Below the pieces are notes generated by a model. It searched no databases. It was not told the DNA's origin and saw only the letters and a program-made list of their open reading frames with translations. From the NCBI RefSeq assembly GCF_003697345.1, contig NZ_RFLY01000001.1, positions 124,001 through 188,000 on the forward strand: DNA of 64,000 nt. Direction: 5' to 3'. Shown here piece by piece: positions 20,313 to 32,235 of the stretch. Origin of the DNA: Solilutibacter pythonis. Lineage in GTDB: Bacteria; Pseudomonadota; Gammaproteobacteria; Xanthomonadales; Xanthomonadaceae. How positions within the stretch are numbered: position 1 is the first letter of the stretch; each line of letters begins with the position of its first letter. A program made the position numbers and the translations under genes.

Positions 20313-21104
20313 ATGAACAGCAGCAGCCCCCACCACGAATCCCAAGCCGCCAGTGCCGAGCGCTTGCGACAAGCGCGCGAGCATGCCGGTCTCTCGCTGG
20401 AAACGCTCAGCGCGGAATTGCATATGCCGGTCAGGACGCTGGCCGCCCTGGAGTCGGGCGATTGGTCGAAGCTGGGCGCCCCGGTGTTCGTCCGGGGCCA
20501 GTTGCGCAGCTATGCGCGCCGCCTTGGACTGGACGCGGAATCGCTGTTGGCCGACGCCGACGTCGCCCCGGTGCGGCCGGTGCAACTGGTAAGCCGCGAG
20601 CATGTTTCCGGCTGGGAGCGTTTCTTTAACCAACTCGGCACCAAGATCGTCTACGTGGTGATGACCCTGGGCCTGGTGATCCCGACCTGGATGGCGTTGA
20701 CCCGCTCGCCGGTGTCGGATCAGGATATGGCCGCCGCCAAGGGCATGGCGTTGGATGGCACCCGGTCCGAGATGTCCTCCAACCAGTTGCCAGTGACCGC
20801 TTCGATGGCGCCGCTGCCGAAAAAACCGGTCGCACCTGCCGCCGCGCTGGGCTTCGTATTCGATGGCGAGAGCTGGGTGCAGTTCTATGCCCCCGATGGC
20901 AGCACGCTGGAGAAGGGCTTGATGAAGCCCGGGGACCGTCGCCAGTTCGCGCCGGGCCAATTGGGGCGCGTGGTGATCGGTAATGCCTCGGAAGTCCGGG
21001 TGCTGCGTGCCGGCGAAGCGCTGGACATGACCCCTTGGCTGAAGTCGAACGTCGCGCGCTTTGCGGTATCCTCTGACGGATCGCCCGCAACCCCGGCACC
21101 GTGA
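20313..21104 (+). CDS. rodZ: RodZ-like cytoskeletal/cell-shape protein
   Basis: 263 residues. A cytoplasmic N-terminal HTH (SAERLRQAREHAGLSLETL ... LAALESGDW, residues about 13-65) that binds MreB in RodZ, a single membrane segment (IVYVVMTLGLVIPTWMAL, about 108-126) and a periplasmic DUF4115 domain (WVQFYAPDG ... FAPGQLGRVVIGNASEVRV). The ATG starts five bases after the pilW stop. In many gammaproteobacteria ispG and hisS follow; here they are missing and yfgM comes next. Confidence 0.9.
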   Translation: MNSSSPHHESQAASAERLRQAREHAGLSLETLSAELHMPVRTLAALESGDWSKLGAPVFVRGQLRSYARRLGLDAESLLADADVAPVRPVQLVSREHVSGWERFFNQLGTKIVYVVMTLGLVIPTWMALTRSPVSDQDMAAAKGMALDGTRSEMSSNQLPVTASMAPLPKKPVAPAAALGFVFDGESWVQFYAPDGSTLEKGLMKPGDRRQFAPGQLGRVVIGNASEVRVLRAGEALDMTPWLKSNVARFAVSSDGSPATPAP

Positions 21105-21196
21105 CGGCCTGACACCCCTCAAGCCCTTGCAAGCCCGCGGGAACCCTTTCCCGTCGAATGACGCTGCGCCCCGCGCGGCAAGAGAAACCGAAAGCA

Positions 21197-21820
21197 ATGG
21201 ATGAACTTCTGAACGAACACGAGCAGGGCGAACGCGTCCGCTCGTGGCTGCAACGCAATGCGCTGAGCCTGATTGGCGGCATTGGCCTGGGTCTCGGCCT
21301 GATCTATGGCTGGCAGTGGTGGCAGAGTCGCCAAGCCGCCGAAAGCCAGTCGCAGGCGATGGCCTACGCCGACTTCGAGAAACAACTGGTGGCCTCGCCC
21401 GAGACGGCGGCCAAGGCCTACGACAAGATTGGCGTGGATACGCCCTATGCCGCGCTCGCTGGTCTGGAACTGGCCAAGGCCCGGGTCGATATGGGCAAGG
21501 AAGCCGAAGCTCTGGCGCTGCTGCGTAAGATCAAGACGGGCGATGCCGGTATTCGCGCCGTGATCGACCAGCGCATCGCCCGTCTGCTGGTGGATACCGG
21601 CAAGCCGGCCGAGGCGGTGGCGCTGCTTGGCAAGGGGAGCGATGCCGCTGCGCTGGAAATTCTTGGCGACGCTCAGGCCAGGCTGGGGCAGGGGAGCTTG
21701 GCAAAGGCCGCCTACCAGCAGGCGTTGCGCAGCCTCGAGGAAGGTTCACCGCAGCGTCAACTGGTCGAGCTCAAGCTGGCCGAGGTCGGCGGCAATCCCG
21801 AAGACGGCAAGGCCGGCTGA
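21197..21820 (+). CDS. yfgM: YfgM-type periplasmic TPR ancillary protein
   Basis: 207 residues. Short N-terminal cytoplasmic part, membrane anchor (SLIGGIGLGLGLIYGWQWW, about 24-42) and a periplasmic TPR_21 domain. In E. coli YfgM associates with SecYEG and periplasmic chaperones. The position before bamB and der supports the call. Upstream ATG at 21158 rejected because the family starts close to MDELLNEHEQGERV. Confidence 0.9.
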   Translation: MDELLNEHEQGERVRSWLQRNALSLIGGIGLGLGLIYGWQWWQSRQAAESQSQAMAYADFEKQLVASPETAAKAYDKIGVDTPYAALAGLELAKARVDMGKEAEALALLRKIKTGDAGIRAVIDQRIARLLVDTGKPAEAVALLGKGSDAAALEILGDAQARLGQGSLAKAAYQQALRSLEEGSPQRQLVELKLAEVGGNPEDGKAG

Positions 21821-21875
21821 TTCCAGAATCCCCAGACGGTGTGCCGCGCGCACCGCTCGTCCAGAAGGAAATTTC

Positions 21876-23060
21876 ATGTATCGCAACCGTACTCTGTTCC
21901 AAGTGACCGGCCTGCTCGCCTGCGCTATCGCGCTGTCGGGATGCACCACCGTCAAAGGCTGGTTCGGCAGCAAGAACGACAAGGCGAACAAGCCCGCCGA
22001 ATTGGTTGATTTCACCCCGACCGCTTCGCCGCAGCGCCTGTGGACGGTCGGCCTCGGCAAGGGCGAAGGGCGTTCCGGTGCGCGCCAGCGCCCGGTGGTG
22101 GCCGGTGGCAAGGTGTATGCCGGCGGCGGCGACAGTGGCGTGCGCGCCATCGATCTTCAAAGCGGCCAGACCCTGTGGACCTGGAATGGTGAGAAGAAAT
22201 CGCGTTGGGTCGGAGGCCCGGGTGTCGGCGAGGGGCTGGTGGTGGCTGGCAGCCTCGATGGCGAGGTGGTCGCGTTGGACGAGGCCAGTGGCGCCGAGCG
22301 CTGGAAGGCCACGGTGCAGAACGAAGTGATTGCCGCTCCGGCGGTGGGCGGCGGGCTGGTGTTCGTGCGCTCCAACGATGGCCGCGTCACCGCCTTCGAT
22401 GCCGCCAATGGCAGCCGGCGCTGGAGCTGGCGCGCCGACATGCCGGCGCTGACCGTGCGCGGCAATGCCGGCCTCACCCTCGGCCCGGGTTACCTGTTCG
22501 TGGGTAACGACAATGGCCGCGTCACCGCGCTGTCCAGCGCCGATGGCAGCGAGCTGTGGGAGGCCACCGTGGCGCAGCCGGAAGGTCGCAGCGAACTCGA
22601 CCGCATGAACGATGTCGATGGACAGCCCGTGTTGGACGACACGCTGCTTTACGTCTCCAGCTTCAAGCCGCGGACCATGGCGATCGAAGCGCCGACCGGC
22701 CGTGTGTTGTGGCTACAGGAGAATGGGGGCGTCGGTGGCGTTGGCCTGGGGGGCAGCCGCCTCGCCGTGACCGATGCCAAGGACGTGGTCTGGGCGCTCG
22801 ATCGCAGCGGCGGCGCGCCGATGTGGCAGCAGCCGGCCTTCGTCCGCCGCAGCGTGACCGCGCCGGCGGTACAGGATGAGTACGTGGTGGTTGGCGATTA
22901 CGATGGCTATCTGCACTGGCTGCGGATGGAGGACGGCAAGATCGCCGCTCGAGCCCGGGTCTCGCGCAAGCGCGTGCGGGCGCAGCCGGTGGTGGCCGAC
23001 GGCATCCTGCTGGTCCAGGATGTGGCCGGCAATCTCGCCGCATACCGTCTGGGCCAGTAA
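21876..23060 (+). CDS. bamB: Outer membrane protein assembly factor BamB
   Basis: 394 residues. Lipobox IALSGC places the lipidated Cys at residue 23. The rest is an eight-bladed PQQ-type beta-propeller, with recurring LWxxxGxxxxxPxVxxGxVYxxxxDGxVxALD patterns. BamB is a lipoprotein of the BAM complex that inserts beta-barrel proteins. AGAAGGA lies upstream of the ATG at 21876. Flanked by yfgM and der as usual. Confidence 0.95.
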   Translation: MYRNRTLFQVTGLLACAIALSGCTTVKGWFGSKNDKANKPAELVDFTPTASPQRLWTVGLGKGEGRSGARQRPVVAGGKVYAGGGDSGVRAIDLQSGQTLWTWNGEKKSRWVGGPGVGEGLVVAGSLDGEVVALDEASGAERWKATVQNEVIAAPAVGGGLVFVRSNDGRVTAFDAANGSRRWSWRADMPALTVRGNAGLTLGPGYLFVGNDNGRVTALSSADGSELWEATVAQPEGRSELDRMNDVDGQPVLDDTLLYVSSFKPRTMAIEAPTGRVLWLQENGGVGGVGLGGSRLAVTDAKDVVWALDRSGGAPMWQQPAFVRRSVTAPAVQDEYVVVGDYDGYLHWLRMEDGKIAARARVSRKRVRAQPVVADGILLVQDVAGNLAAYRLGQ

Positions 23061-23063
23061 CCC

Positions 23064-24464
23064 ATGTTGCCGATCGTTGCGCTGGTGGGGCGGCCCAATG
23101 TCGGCAAGTCCACGCTGTTCAATGCCCTGACTCGGAGCCGGGACGCGCTGGTCCACGACCAGCCCGGCGTCACCCGTGATCGCCATTACGGTGTATGCCG
23201 CTTGCGTGAAGATCAGCCGTTCGTGCTGGTCGATACCGGTGGTATCGCGGGCGAGGAAGTCGGCTTGGCCGGTGCCACCGCGCGCCAGGCCCGGGCCGCC
23301 GCCGAGGAAGCCGATCTGGTCCTGTTCGTGGTCGATGGTCGCGAAGGCCCTTCCGCGCTCGACGACGAAATCCTGCGCTGGCTGCGCAAGTCCGGCCGTC
23401 CCGTGCTGCTTATCGTCAACAAGGTCGATGGCCTCGATACCCGGCAGGCGCTCAACGAATTTTCCCGTTACGGCTTCGACGAGGTCGTGCCGACCGCCGC
23501 CTCGCACCGTTCCGGTATCGACGAACTGCTCGAAGTCGTTTATCCGCGCCTGCCCGACGCCGGCCGAGGCGAGACGTTGGACGACGACCCCGAGCGTGTG
23601 CGCGTCGCCTTCATCGGTCGCCCGAACGTGGGCAAGTCCACTCTGGTCAACCGTATCCTCGGCGAGGAGCGGATGATCGCTTCCGACGTGCCGGGCACCA
23701 CCCGCGATTCGATCGCCGTCGACCTGGAGCGCGATGGTCGGAAGTACCGTCTGATCGACACCGCCGGCCTGCGCCGCAAGTCACGCGTGGACGAGGCGGT
23801 GGAGAAGTTCTCGGCGGTCAAGACCTTGCAGGCGATCGAGCAATGCCAGGTCGCGGTGCTGATGCTCGACGCCACCGAGGGCGTCACCGATCAGGACGCC
23901 ACCGTGCTTGGCGCCATTCTCGATGCCGGCCGCGCGCTGGTGGTCGCCATCAACAAATGGGACGGGTTGTCCGATTACCAGCGCCAGCAGGCCGAGGGCA
24001 TGCTCTCGCGCAAACTGGCGTTCGTCGACTGGGCCGAGGCCGTGCGGATTTCGGCCCTGCACGGTTCCGGCCTGCGCGAACTGTTCCGCGCCGTGCATCG
24101 CGCCCATGCTTCGGCGACGCGCGAATTCGGTACCAGCGAAGTTACCCGTGCCATCGAAATCGCCTGCGAGAGCAACCCGCCGCGAGTGGTGCGCGGGCAC
24201 GTCGCCAAGCTGCGTTTCGCCCATCCCGGCGGCAGCAATCCGCCGACCTTCATCGTCCACGGCTCGCGCTTGCGTACCCTCTCGGATACTTACAAACGCT
24301 ATTTGGAAAACTTCTTTCGCCGTCGCTTCAAGCTGATCGGCACGCCGGTACGCTTCGTGTTCAAAGAGGGCGAGAACCCCTACAAGGACAAGAAGAATGT
24401 GCTGACCGAGCGCCAAGTGGCGAAGAAGCGCCGGCTGATCCGTCACGTCAAGCGCAAAGGTTGA
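23064..24464 (+). CDS. der: GTPase Der (EngA), ribosome assembly
   Basis: 466 residues with two tandem G domains, each with [10 protein letters not shown] (residues about 8 and 188), DTxG switch II ([16 protein letters not shown]) and NKxD (VNKVDG, INKWDG), then a KH-like C-terminal domain. It is essential for 50S subunit maturation. The start is three bases after the bamB stop. Confidence 0.97.
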   Translation: MLPIVALVGRPNVGKSTLFNALTRSRDALVHDQPGVTRDRHYGVCRLREDQPFVLVDTGGIAGEEVGLAGATARQARAAAEEADLVLFVVDGREGPSALDDEILRWLRKSGRPVLLIVNKVDGLDTRQALNEFSRYGFDEVVPTAASHRSGIDELLEVVYPRLPDAGRGETLDDDPERVRVAFIGRPNVGKSTLVNRILGEERMIASDVPGTTRDSIAVDLERDGRKYRLIDTAGLRRKSRVDEAVEKFSAVKTLQAIEQCQVAVLMLDATEGVTDQDATVLGAILDAGRALVVAINKWDGLSDYQRQQAEGMLSRKLAFVDWAEAVRISALHGSGLRELFRAVHRAHASATREFGTSEVTRAIEIACESNPPRVVRGHVAKLRFAHPGGSNPPTFIVHGSRLRTLSDTYKRYLENFFRRRFKLIGTPVRFVFKEGENPYKDKKNVLTERQVAKKRRLIRHVKRKG

Positions 24465-24465
24465 G

Positions 24466-25557
24466 ATGCCCGGCGTGCGCCGCCTGACACCGGCCCAAGC
24501 GCTCGCTCGCGTCGAAGCCGGCGCACGGTTGGTCGATGTGCGCTCCAGCGACGAACAGGCCGCCGGCATGGCGGTGGGGGCCGAGGCTATCGCCCAGGAC
24601 GCTTTGTTGGAAGACGCGGCCGCGCACCTGCCGCGCGATGCCGGAATCGTGCTGATCTGCCAACGCGGCGTGCGCTCGCTTCGTGTCGCCGAGGCGATGA
24701 TGGCGCAGGGCTTTGCCGACATTGCCAGTATCGAAGGCGGTACCGATGCTTGGCGGCGCGATGGCCTACCGATGAGCGCGGCCACGCTCGACGCCGATTT
24801 CCTCGAACGCTACTCACGCCAATGGCGCCTGCCGCAAGTCGGCATCGAGGGGCAGCGGACGCTGCGGCGCGCGCGCGTGGCGATGATTGGCGCGGGCGGG
24901 CTGGGGGCGCCGGCGGCGTTCTACCTTGCCGCGGCCGGCATCGGCCATCTGCGCCTGATCGACGACGATGTGGTGGATCGCAGCAATCTGCAACGGCAGA
25001 TACTGCATGTCGATGCCGGCGTCGGCCACGCCGCCAAGGTCGATTCCGCGCGCGAGCGGCTGCTGGCGCTGAATCCGTCGATCGAGGTGGAAGCGCTACG
25101 GACGCGGGTGGATGCCGGTAACGTCGATGCGCTGATCGCCGATGCCGACGTGGTGTTCGATGGCGGCGACAACTTTCCGGTGCGCCAGGTCTTGAACGAT
25201 GCCTGCCTTCGCTTCGGCAAGCCGCTGGTCTATGGCGCGGTGCAGCGTTTCGAGGGCCAGGCCAGCGTGTTCGACGCCGGCCGCCGGCGCGGCCAGGCTC
25301 CCTGCTATCGCTGCCTGTTCCCGGAAGCCGCCGACGACGCGCCCAACTGCGCCGAAGCCGGCGTACTCGGCGTGGTGCCCGGCATCATCGGTCTGGTGCA
25401 GGCGACGGAGACGTTGAAATTGATCCTCGGCATCGGCGAGCCGCTGGTGGGCCGCTTGCTGCGCTTCGATGCCCTGACGATGCGTTTCCGCGAAACCCGG
25501 CTGATGGTCGATCCCGACTGCCCGGCCTGCGGGTCATTGGCGATGGGTGAAAAATGA
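24466..25557 (+). CDS. moeB: Rhodanese-ThiF/MoeB fusion adenylyltransferase
   Basis: 363 residues. An N-terminal rhodanese domain (about 1-105) has an active-site Cys in CQRGVRS (Cys65). It is followed by an E1-like adenylyltransferase domain with the nucleotide motif MIGAGGLGAPAAFYLAAAGIG and RSNLQRQ, plus a zinc site formed by PCYRC and DCPAC. Such enzymes adenylate and often thiolate the C-terminus of a ubiquitin-like sulfur carrier (MoaD, ThiS or CysO types). The rhodanese domain here is at the N-terminus, the reverse of eukaryotic MOCS3. Which carrier it serves cannot be told from here. Confidence 0.88.
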   Translation: MPGVRRLTPAQALARVEAGARLVDVRSSDEQAAGMAVGAEAIAQDALLEDAAAHLPRDAGIVLICQRGVRSLRVAEAMMAQGFADIASIEGGTDAWRRDGLPMSAATLDADFLERYSRQWRLPQVGIEGQRTLRRARVAMIGAGGLGAPAAFYLAAAGIGHLRLIDDDVVDRSNLQRQILHVDAGVGHAAKVDSARERLLALNPSIEVEALRTRVDAGNVDALIADADVVFDGGDNFPVRQVLNDACLRFGKPLVYGAVQRFEGQASVFDAGRRRGQAPCYRCLFPEAADDAPNCAEAGVLGVVPGIIGLVQATETLKLILGIGEPLVGRLLRFDALTMRFRETRLMVDPDCPACGSLAMGEK

Positions 25558-26015
25558 GCGTGCTGGATGTCGTCGCCATCGCCGTACTGATGCTGGGGTC
25601 GGGGATGAGCGTGATGGAATGGCGCAATATCCGTCTCGGCATCGAATCCCGGCGTTGGCGCGCGGTCCCCTGTTTGATCAACAAGGCTTGGGTCGGTGAG
25701 CACCCGCATGGCGATAGCGGCGACGACGATGTTGGCTACAGCGCCAATGTCGAATACGAATACAAGATCGGCATGCGGCGTTTCCGCTCGACCCGGTTGA
25801 GTTTTCAACCGACACGGGGGCTTTCCCACGAGGACGCCTCGGCACTGTTGGCTGGGCTGGTGATGGGCCAGCGAGTGACGGGGTGGTACGACCCGCTGGA
25901 GAAATCGCGTTCGGTCTTGATCCCCGACATCGCCACCGGCAACGCGTTTGCGCTGGTGTTGCCCGCGGTGCTGGCCGTTTGCGCCGCTGTCTGGCTGGTG
26001 GCGCGGTTCGCGTGA
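25554..26015 (+). CDS. DUF3592 membrane protein
   Basis: 153 residues. Membrane segments at both ends (VVAIAVLMLGSGMSVM and ALVLPAVLAVCAAVWLVARF) flank an extracytoplasmic beta-rich part with VEYEYKIG and GWYDPLEKSRSVL, the DUF3592 pattern. Function is unknown. It overlaps the stop of the preceding gene (ATGA) and so is probably cotranscribed with it. Confidence 0.75.
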   Translation: MSVLDVVAIAVLMLGSGMSVMEWRNIRLGIESRRWRAVPCLINKAWVGEHPHGDSGDDDVGYSANVEYEYKIGMRRFRSTRLSFQPTRGLSHEDASALLAGLVMGQRVTGWYDPLEKSRSVLIPDIATGNAFALVLPAVLAVCAAVWLVARFA

Positions 26016-26083
26016 TTTCGATGCGGGCAGGCGGCTTGCTTGAGTGTTCGCCTCGTCCTGGCGGATGGTGTGGCCGCTCGCCG

Positions 26084-26851
26084 TTACCGGAGAAAATCCG
26101 CCAGCGCTTGCCGGAATCCTTCCGCCTCCGCGAATGTATTGTGGTCGCCTTCCAGTTCGACCACCCAGGTATCGTCGGGCAGGGCGCGCAACAGGGCGTC
26201 GGTGTTGGCGGCCGGGATCACCTGATCGTGGCGGGCGCGTATCACCATCGCCGCCAGAGGCTTGCCGCGCAGCCAGTCGGCGCTGTCATAGCGTTCGCGT
26301 AACAACAGGCCGACCGGCAGCCAGGGGTAATGCGCTTTCGCCACGTTCTTCAGCGAATCGAACGGGGTCACCAGTACCAGCTTCGATACCGGCCGGTTCG
26401 CGGCGACATGGGCCGCCACGCCACTGCCCAGGCTGCGGCCGATCAGTGCTACCGGCTGGCCGGGATGACGCTTCGCCACCGTGTCGTAAAAAGCCAGCGC
26501 ATCGGCGTGGATGGCCGGGCTGGCGGGTGCGCCCTCGCTGCCGCCGTAGCCGCGGTAGGGCAGGAAGTAGCGACTCCAGCCCGGGCAGCATTCGCGCAAT
26601 TCGGCGCGCGCGGCCTGCAAGGTTTCCGCGTTGCCGCCGAAATAGAGCAGGGCGCGGGGTTGGCCGGGGTCGTCCACCCAGCCGCGCAGGGTGACGCCAT
26701 CCGGGCGCTTCAGGGTGAAGCTGGGGGGAATGGCGTCGCCATTGCTGGCATCCGGGAAATACACCAGCCGGCGCTGGTTCAGGAAGAACAGCGCGATCAC
26801 GCCGGACACGAGCGCGAATATCAGCGTGGCGATGACGATGACGGGTTTCAT
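26084..26851 (-). CDS. Membrane-anchored alpha/beta hydrolase
   Basis: 255 residues. An N-terminal membrane anchor ([21 protein letters not shown]) is followed by an alpha/beta-hydrolase fold like YfhR/ABHD13: nucleophile elbow LIGRSLGSG (Ser about residue 145), oxyanion-loop [13 protein letters not shown], acid in RARHDQVI and His in EGDHNTF. The natural substrate is unknown. The ATG at 26851 is chosen because the anchor begins there. It is divergent from folD; the 87-base gap holds both promoters. Confidence 0.85.
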   Translation of the reverse strand: MKPVIVIATLIFALVSGVIALFFLNQRRLVYFPDASNGDAIPPSFTLKRPDGVTLRGWVDDPGQPRALLYFGGNAETLQAARAELRECCPGWSRYFLPYRGYGGSEGAPASPAIHADALAFYDTVAKRHPGQPVALIGRSLGSGVAAHVAANRPVSKLVLVTPFDSLKNVAKAHYPWLPVGLLLRERYDSADWLRGKPLAAMVIRARHDQVIPAANTDALLRALPDDTWVVELEGDHNTFAEAEGFRQALADFLR

Positions 26852-26938
26852 CGCGCGATCATCGCCCGGATCGAGGCTGGCCGCGAGCGCCGCCGCCCGG
26901 CGATAATGGCCGCTTTCGCGCACGATGGGCCCGCACGC

Positions 26939-27805
26939 ATGACTTCAGCCAGGATTCTCGACGGCAAACGCATCGCAGATGATGCGCTGCATGCGATGAA
27001 GGCGGAGGTCGACGCGCGCGTCGCCACCGGCAAGCCACGCCCGGGATTGGCGGTGATCCTGGTGGGCAACGACCCGGCCTCGCAGTCCTACGTGCGCAAC
27101 AAGCGCCGCGCGGCCGGGATCGTCGGCATCCAGACCTTCGATTACAACCTGCCGTCCGCCACCGAGGATGAACTGCTGACGCTGATCGACCGGCTCAATG
27201 CCGATCCGGCGGTGAACGGTATCCTGGTGCAGTTGCCGTTGCCGGGCATTCCCGATGCTTCGCGCCTGATCGAACGCATCGATCCCAAGAAGGACGTGGA
27301 TGGTTTCCACCCCATGAACGTCGGGCATTTGGCCTTGCGCCAGTTCGGCCTGCGTCCATGCACGCCGCGCGGAATCATTCACCTGCTGAAAGCCACCGGC
27401 GAGCCGATCCGTGGGGCCAACGCGACCATCATCGGTGTCTCCAACCACGTGGGACGGCCGATGGCGATGGAATTGCTCATCGCCGGCTGCACCGTGACCT
27501 GCTGTCACCGTTTCACCCCGCCGCAAGTGCTGGAGGCATCGGTGCGCCATGCCGACATCCTGGTGGTGGCGGTGGGCAAGCCGGCGTTGATTCCGGGCGA
27601 GTGGGTGAAGTCGGGTGCGGTGGTGATCGATGTCGGCATCAATCGCACCGACGATGGTCGCCTGGTGGGGGATGTCGGCTTCGATGCGGCCGCCGAACGC
27701 GCTGGCTGGATCACGCCGGTACCGGGCGGGGTGGGGCCGATGACCGTCGCCACTTTGATGCGCAATACGCTGGAAGCCGCCGAACTGGCCGACGCCGGTA
27801 TTTGA
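26939..27805 (+). CDS. folD: Methylenetetrahydrofolate dehydrogenase/cyclohydrolase
   Basis: 288 residues. Bifunctional folate enzyme that interconverts 5,10-methylene-THF and 10-formyl-THF. Signatures: [11 protein letters not shown] with the catalytic Lys, [29 protein letters not shown] and [14 protein letters not shown]. The frame runs upstream across the divergent hydrolase gene, but the family start is at [10 protein letters not shown]. It supplies one-carbon units for the purine pathway that ends in the adjacent guaBA genes. Confidence 0.96.
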   Translation: MTSARILDGKRIADDALHAMKAEVDARVATGKPRPGLAVILVGNDPASQSYVRNKRRAAGIVGIQTFDYNLPSATEDELLTLIDRLNADPAVNGILVQLPLPGIPDASRLIERIDPKKDVDGFHPMNVGHLALRQFGLRPCTPRGIIHLLKATGEPIRGANATIIGVSNHVGRPMAMELLIAGCTVTCCHRFTPPQVLEASVRHADILVVAVGKPALIPGEWVKSGAVVIDVGINRTDDGRLVGDVGFDAAAERAGWITPVPGGVGPMTVATLMRNTLEAAELADAGI

Positions 27806-29356
<1,551 letters not shown>

Positions 29357-29459
29357 GCGCGCGCATACGCGAACGACCGGCCTGGATGGCCTGGCCGGGC
29401 GCTCCGAAGCCGAATCGCTGCGCCAGCGAAGGCAATCTTTTCTTCAAGTACGTCGCCTC

Positions 29460-31019
29460 ATGACCGACATCCACTCCGACAAAATCCTCATCCTCGATTT
29501 CGGCGCGCAATACACCCAGCTCATTGCGCGGCGTATCCGCGAAATCGGCGTGTATTGCGAGATATGGGCCTGGGATCACGATCCGGCCGAGATCGCCGCA
29601 TTCGGCGCCAAGGGCATCATCCTGAGCGGCGGTCCGGAATCGACCACCGAGCCGGGATGTCCGGCCGCGCCGCGTCAGGTGTTCGATGCGGGCGTGCCAT
29701 TACTCGGCATCTGCTACGGCATGCAGACCTTGGCGGTGCAACTGGGCGGCGCCACCGAAGCCGGCAACCAGCGCGAATTCGGTCATGCCGAGCTGGAACT
29801 CGTCGCCGATGATCGCCTGATGCCGGTGCTGAAGACGTTGCCGGATGGCAGCAACGTCTGGATGAGCCACGGCGACCATGTTTCGAAAGCGCCGCCGGGC
29901 TTCACTATCACGGCGAAGACCGACCGCCTCGGCATCGCCGGGTTTGCCGACGATGCACGCGGTATCTACGGCGTGCAGTTCCACCCGGAAGTGACCCATA
30001 CCCGCGGCGGCGAGGCGTTGCTGCGCCGTTTCGTGGTGGATATCTGCGATTGCCGGACGCTGTGGACGCCCGCCAACATCATCGAGGACCAGATCGCCCG
30101 GGTACGCGAACGGGTCGGTTCGGACGAAGTGATCCTCGGCCTGTCCGGTGGCGTCGACTCCTCGGTGGTGGCCGCGCTTCTGCATCGGGCGATCGGTGAA
30201 AAACTGACCTGCGTGTTCGTCGATACCGGTCTGTTGCGCTGGCAGGAGGGTGACCAGGTGATGGCGACCTTCGCCGAGCATCTTGGCGTCAGGGTCATCC
30301 GGGTCAATGCCGCCGATCGCTATTTCGACAAGCTCAAGGGCGTCGAAGACCCGGAAGCCAAGCGCAAGGTCATCGGCAATCTGTTCGTCGAGATATTCGA
30401 CGAGGAATCGGCCAAACTGAAGAACGCCAAGTGGCTGGCGCAAGGCACCATCTATCCGGACGTGATCGAATCGGCCGGCAGCAAGACCGGCAAGGCGCAT
30501 GTCATCAAGAGCCACCACAATGTCGGCGGCCTGCCCGAGGACATGAAACTGGGCCTGGTGGAACCCTTGCGCGAACTATTCAAGGACGAGGTACGCCGGC
30601 TGGGCGTGGAACTCGGCCTGCCGCGCGAGATGGTCTATCGCCATCCATTCCCCGGGCCGGGGCTGGGCGTTCGCATTCTCGGGGAAGTGAAGCGCGAATA
30701 CGCCGACTTGTTGGCGCAGGCCGACCATATCTTCATCGATGAATTACGCCGCGCCGATCTCTACGATAAGACCAGCCAGGCGTTCGCCGTATTTCTGCCG
30801 GTGAAATCGGTTGGCGTGGTCGGTGACGCCCGCGCCTACGAATGGGTGATCGCCCTGCGCGCGGTCGAAACCATCGATTTCATGACCGCGCACTGGGCGC
30901 ACCTGCCGTACGATTTTCTCGGCAAGGTCAGTAACCGCATCATCAACGAGTTGCGGGGAATCTCACGCGTGGTCTACGACATCAGCGGCAAGCCGCCGGC
31001 GACGATCGAGTGGGAGTGA
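29460..31019 (+). CDS. guaA: GMP synthase (glutamine-hydrolysing)
   Basis: 519 residues. Class I glutamine amidotransferase domain (Cys in GICYGMQ about residue 83; His-Glu in FHPEVTHT), ATP pyrophosphatase domain with PP-loop [12 protein letters not shown], and the dimerisation domain ending PPATIEWE. Converts XMP to GMP. The 3' end of guaA is a documented integration site for genomic islands, and here it borders an accessory region lacking from the core guaBA-tadA neighbourhood. Confidence 0.97.
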   Translation: MTDIHSDKILILDFGAQYTQLIARRIREIGVYCEIWAWDHDPAEIAAFGAKGIILSGGPESTTEPGCPAAPRQVFDAGVPLLGICYGMQTLAVQLGGATEAGNQREFGHAELELVADDRLMPVLKTLPDGSNVWMSHGDHVSKAPPGFTITAKTDRLGIAGFADDARGIYGVQFHPEVTHTRGGEALLRRFVVDICDCRTLWTPANIIEDQIARVRERVGSDEVILGLSGGVDSSVVAALLHRAIGEKLTCVFVDTGLLRWQEGDQVMATFAEHLGVRVIRVNAADRYFDKLKGVEDPEAKRKVIGNLFVEIFDEESAKLKNAKWLAQGTIYPDVIESAGSKTGKAHVIKSHHNVGGLPEDMKLGLVEPLRELFKDEVRRLGVELGLPREMVYRHPFPGPGLGVRILGEVKREYADLLAQADHIFIDELRRADLYDKTSQAFAVFLPVKSVGVVGDARAYEWVIALRAVETIDFMTAHWAHLPYDFLGKVSNRIINELRGISRVVYDISGKPPATIEWE

Positions 31020-31303
31020 TTCGGTGTGGAAAGCACACAGAGGCATGCGATTTTGCAGTGCGACGAAGACGGTTGCGATGAATCAATGCGTGAGAATAAA
31101 CTCTGTCCGAGCTTGTGGAAATAATGTGGGAATTAATGTTCGGAGTATTTGAGCTGCTTGATATTGGGTCGACAATGATCCATGACAACGAAACCAGCAT
31201 CACCGATCTCCAGGGGCGCAAGGGCACACGCGAATACGATATTTTTGACGGTCTCACCAAAAAAGAACCACGGCCGCCACGTTGCATCAGCGGAGTGATT
31301 CGG
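31013..31303. repeat. 12-bp direct repeat at the guaA 3' end (possible att remnant)
   Basis: GGAGTGATTCGG occurs at 31013-31024, spanning the guaA stop codon, and again at 31292-31303, about 280 bases downstream. Such duplications arise when an island integrates into the end of a gene. No integrase is present in the window, so this can only be a remnant, or chance. Confidence 0.35.
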
Positions 31304-31599
31304 GCTTGATATCGGTTGGCGCTGAGTAGCGCGAGAACACATCCAGGCCCACGTTTGGGCCTTTGGGTGATTTCATCCGGTACTTTTTGGTATCGTTAAT
31401 CGCTGTTTTTCCGGGGTGATTCAAAGCCCTGCGGTAATGGTCCTGAATGCAGGTTGCTGGGCATAGGTGGCGGGGGGGGGGAGCCCGTCTAACCAACGTC
31501 ATTCCGGCCGGGGCGCGTGTCCGGCGGGGGGCGTTGTGGCGGCTTCGGGTTGAGCCGCAAGTTCAAGCGCCGGCTCGAATTTGGTCGCTTACTTCCGCT
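31025..31599. other. Non-coding AT-richer junction between guaA and ibrB
   Basis: About 575 bases with visibly lower GC than either flank. Short open frames exist (64 codons at 31115-31309 on plus, 69 codons on minus) but none resembles a family or has a clear ribosome site. Together with the direct repeat it looks like decayed imported DNA. It would also hold the 3' end of the ibr transcript. Confidence 0.5.
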
Positions 31600-32235
31600 T
31601 CAATCCCAGGAGGGGGAGTACTTGTGGTCGCGGAAGAGTTCCGGTAGCCCCGAAACCTGCTTGAAACGCAGCACTTCGTCATCGTCCATGCCAAGTTCGC
31701 GAGCCACGTCGATCTCGTCCCAGCCTGCGCGCAGCAGCATGACCACGATGTCGGTCATGGGCAGTGCGCCATGTACCCCGCGCGCCCGGTTATGGCGGAT
31801 GGTGCTGGCGATGCGGTCGGCCTGGTTCTCTCGTGCGGCGCGGATGGCCACCACCGGCAAGTGGCCGTGTAGTCGTTGCCGGATACGGCCTGCTTTCTTG
31901 CCCACCCTTTGCCGGTGGAAACCATCGACGATGACGTAATGCTCCTCCGTCTCCTGATGCGCGACGATCGGCTGGGTGAAGCCGTCGGCATCGATGGACA
32001 GCGCCAGCAGCTTCATCTCGGGCGGCGCGACGGTATTGGGGTTATAGTCGTTGCCTTCCACCTGGTCGCAAGGGACCCATTGCACGAAATCCACCGGTTC
32101 GTCCGCGAATGGGCTGTGTTCATGCAAATGCCGGCGTATTAGGTTGATGGCTTCGATTTGCCGTTTCAACGGCAGGCAGTCCAGTTCCTGGAACAGGTTT
32201 CTGGCCCGTTCCACCAGTTTCTCGACTTGTGGCAT
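31600..32235 (-). CDS. ibrB: IbrB-like ParB/sulfiredoxin-fold protein
   Basis: 211 residues. The N-terminal helix region (residues 1-45) leads to FADEPVDFVQWVP and NDYNPNTVAPPEMKLL, a block shared with E. coli IbrB. A ParB-like core follows with GFTQPIV (85-91) and the nuclease-like box DGFHR (104-108). The C-terminal part (160-200) looks like an HTH (TDIVVMLLRAGWDEIDVARELGM). In E. coli IbrB with IbrA activates eib genes; its biochemistry is not settled. AAGGAG lies 7 bases before the ATG. The 5' end is overlapped by the extended GNAT frame. Confidence 0.85.
   Translation of the reverse strand: MPQVEKLVERARNLFQELDCLPLKRQIEAINLIRRHLHEHSPFADEPVDFVQWVPCDQVEGNDYNPNTVAPPEMKLLALSIDADGFTQPIVAHQETEEHYVIVDGFHRQRVGKKAGRIRQRLHGHLPVVAIRAARENQADRIASTIRHNRARGVHGALPMTDIVVMLLRAGWDEIDVARELGMDDDEVLRFKQVSGLPELFRDHKYSPSWD

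Noticed and set aside
31115-31309. 64-codon frame after guaA
   Set aside because: No family resemblance, no clear ribosome site, lies in decayed AT-richer DNA.
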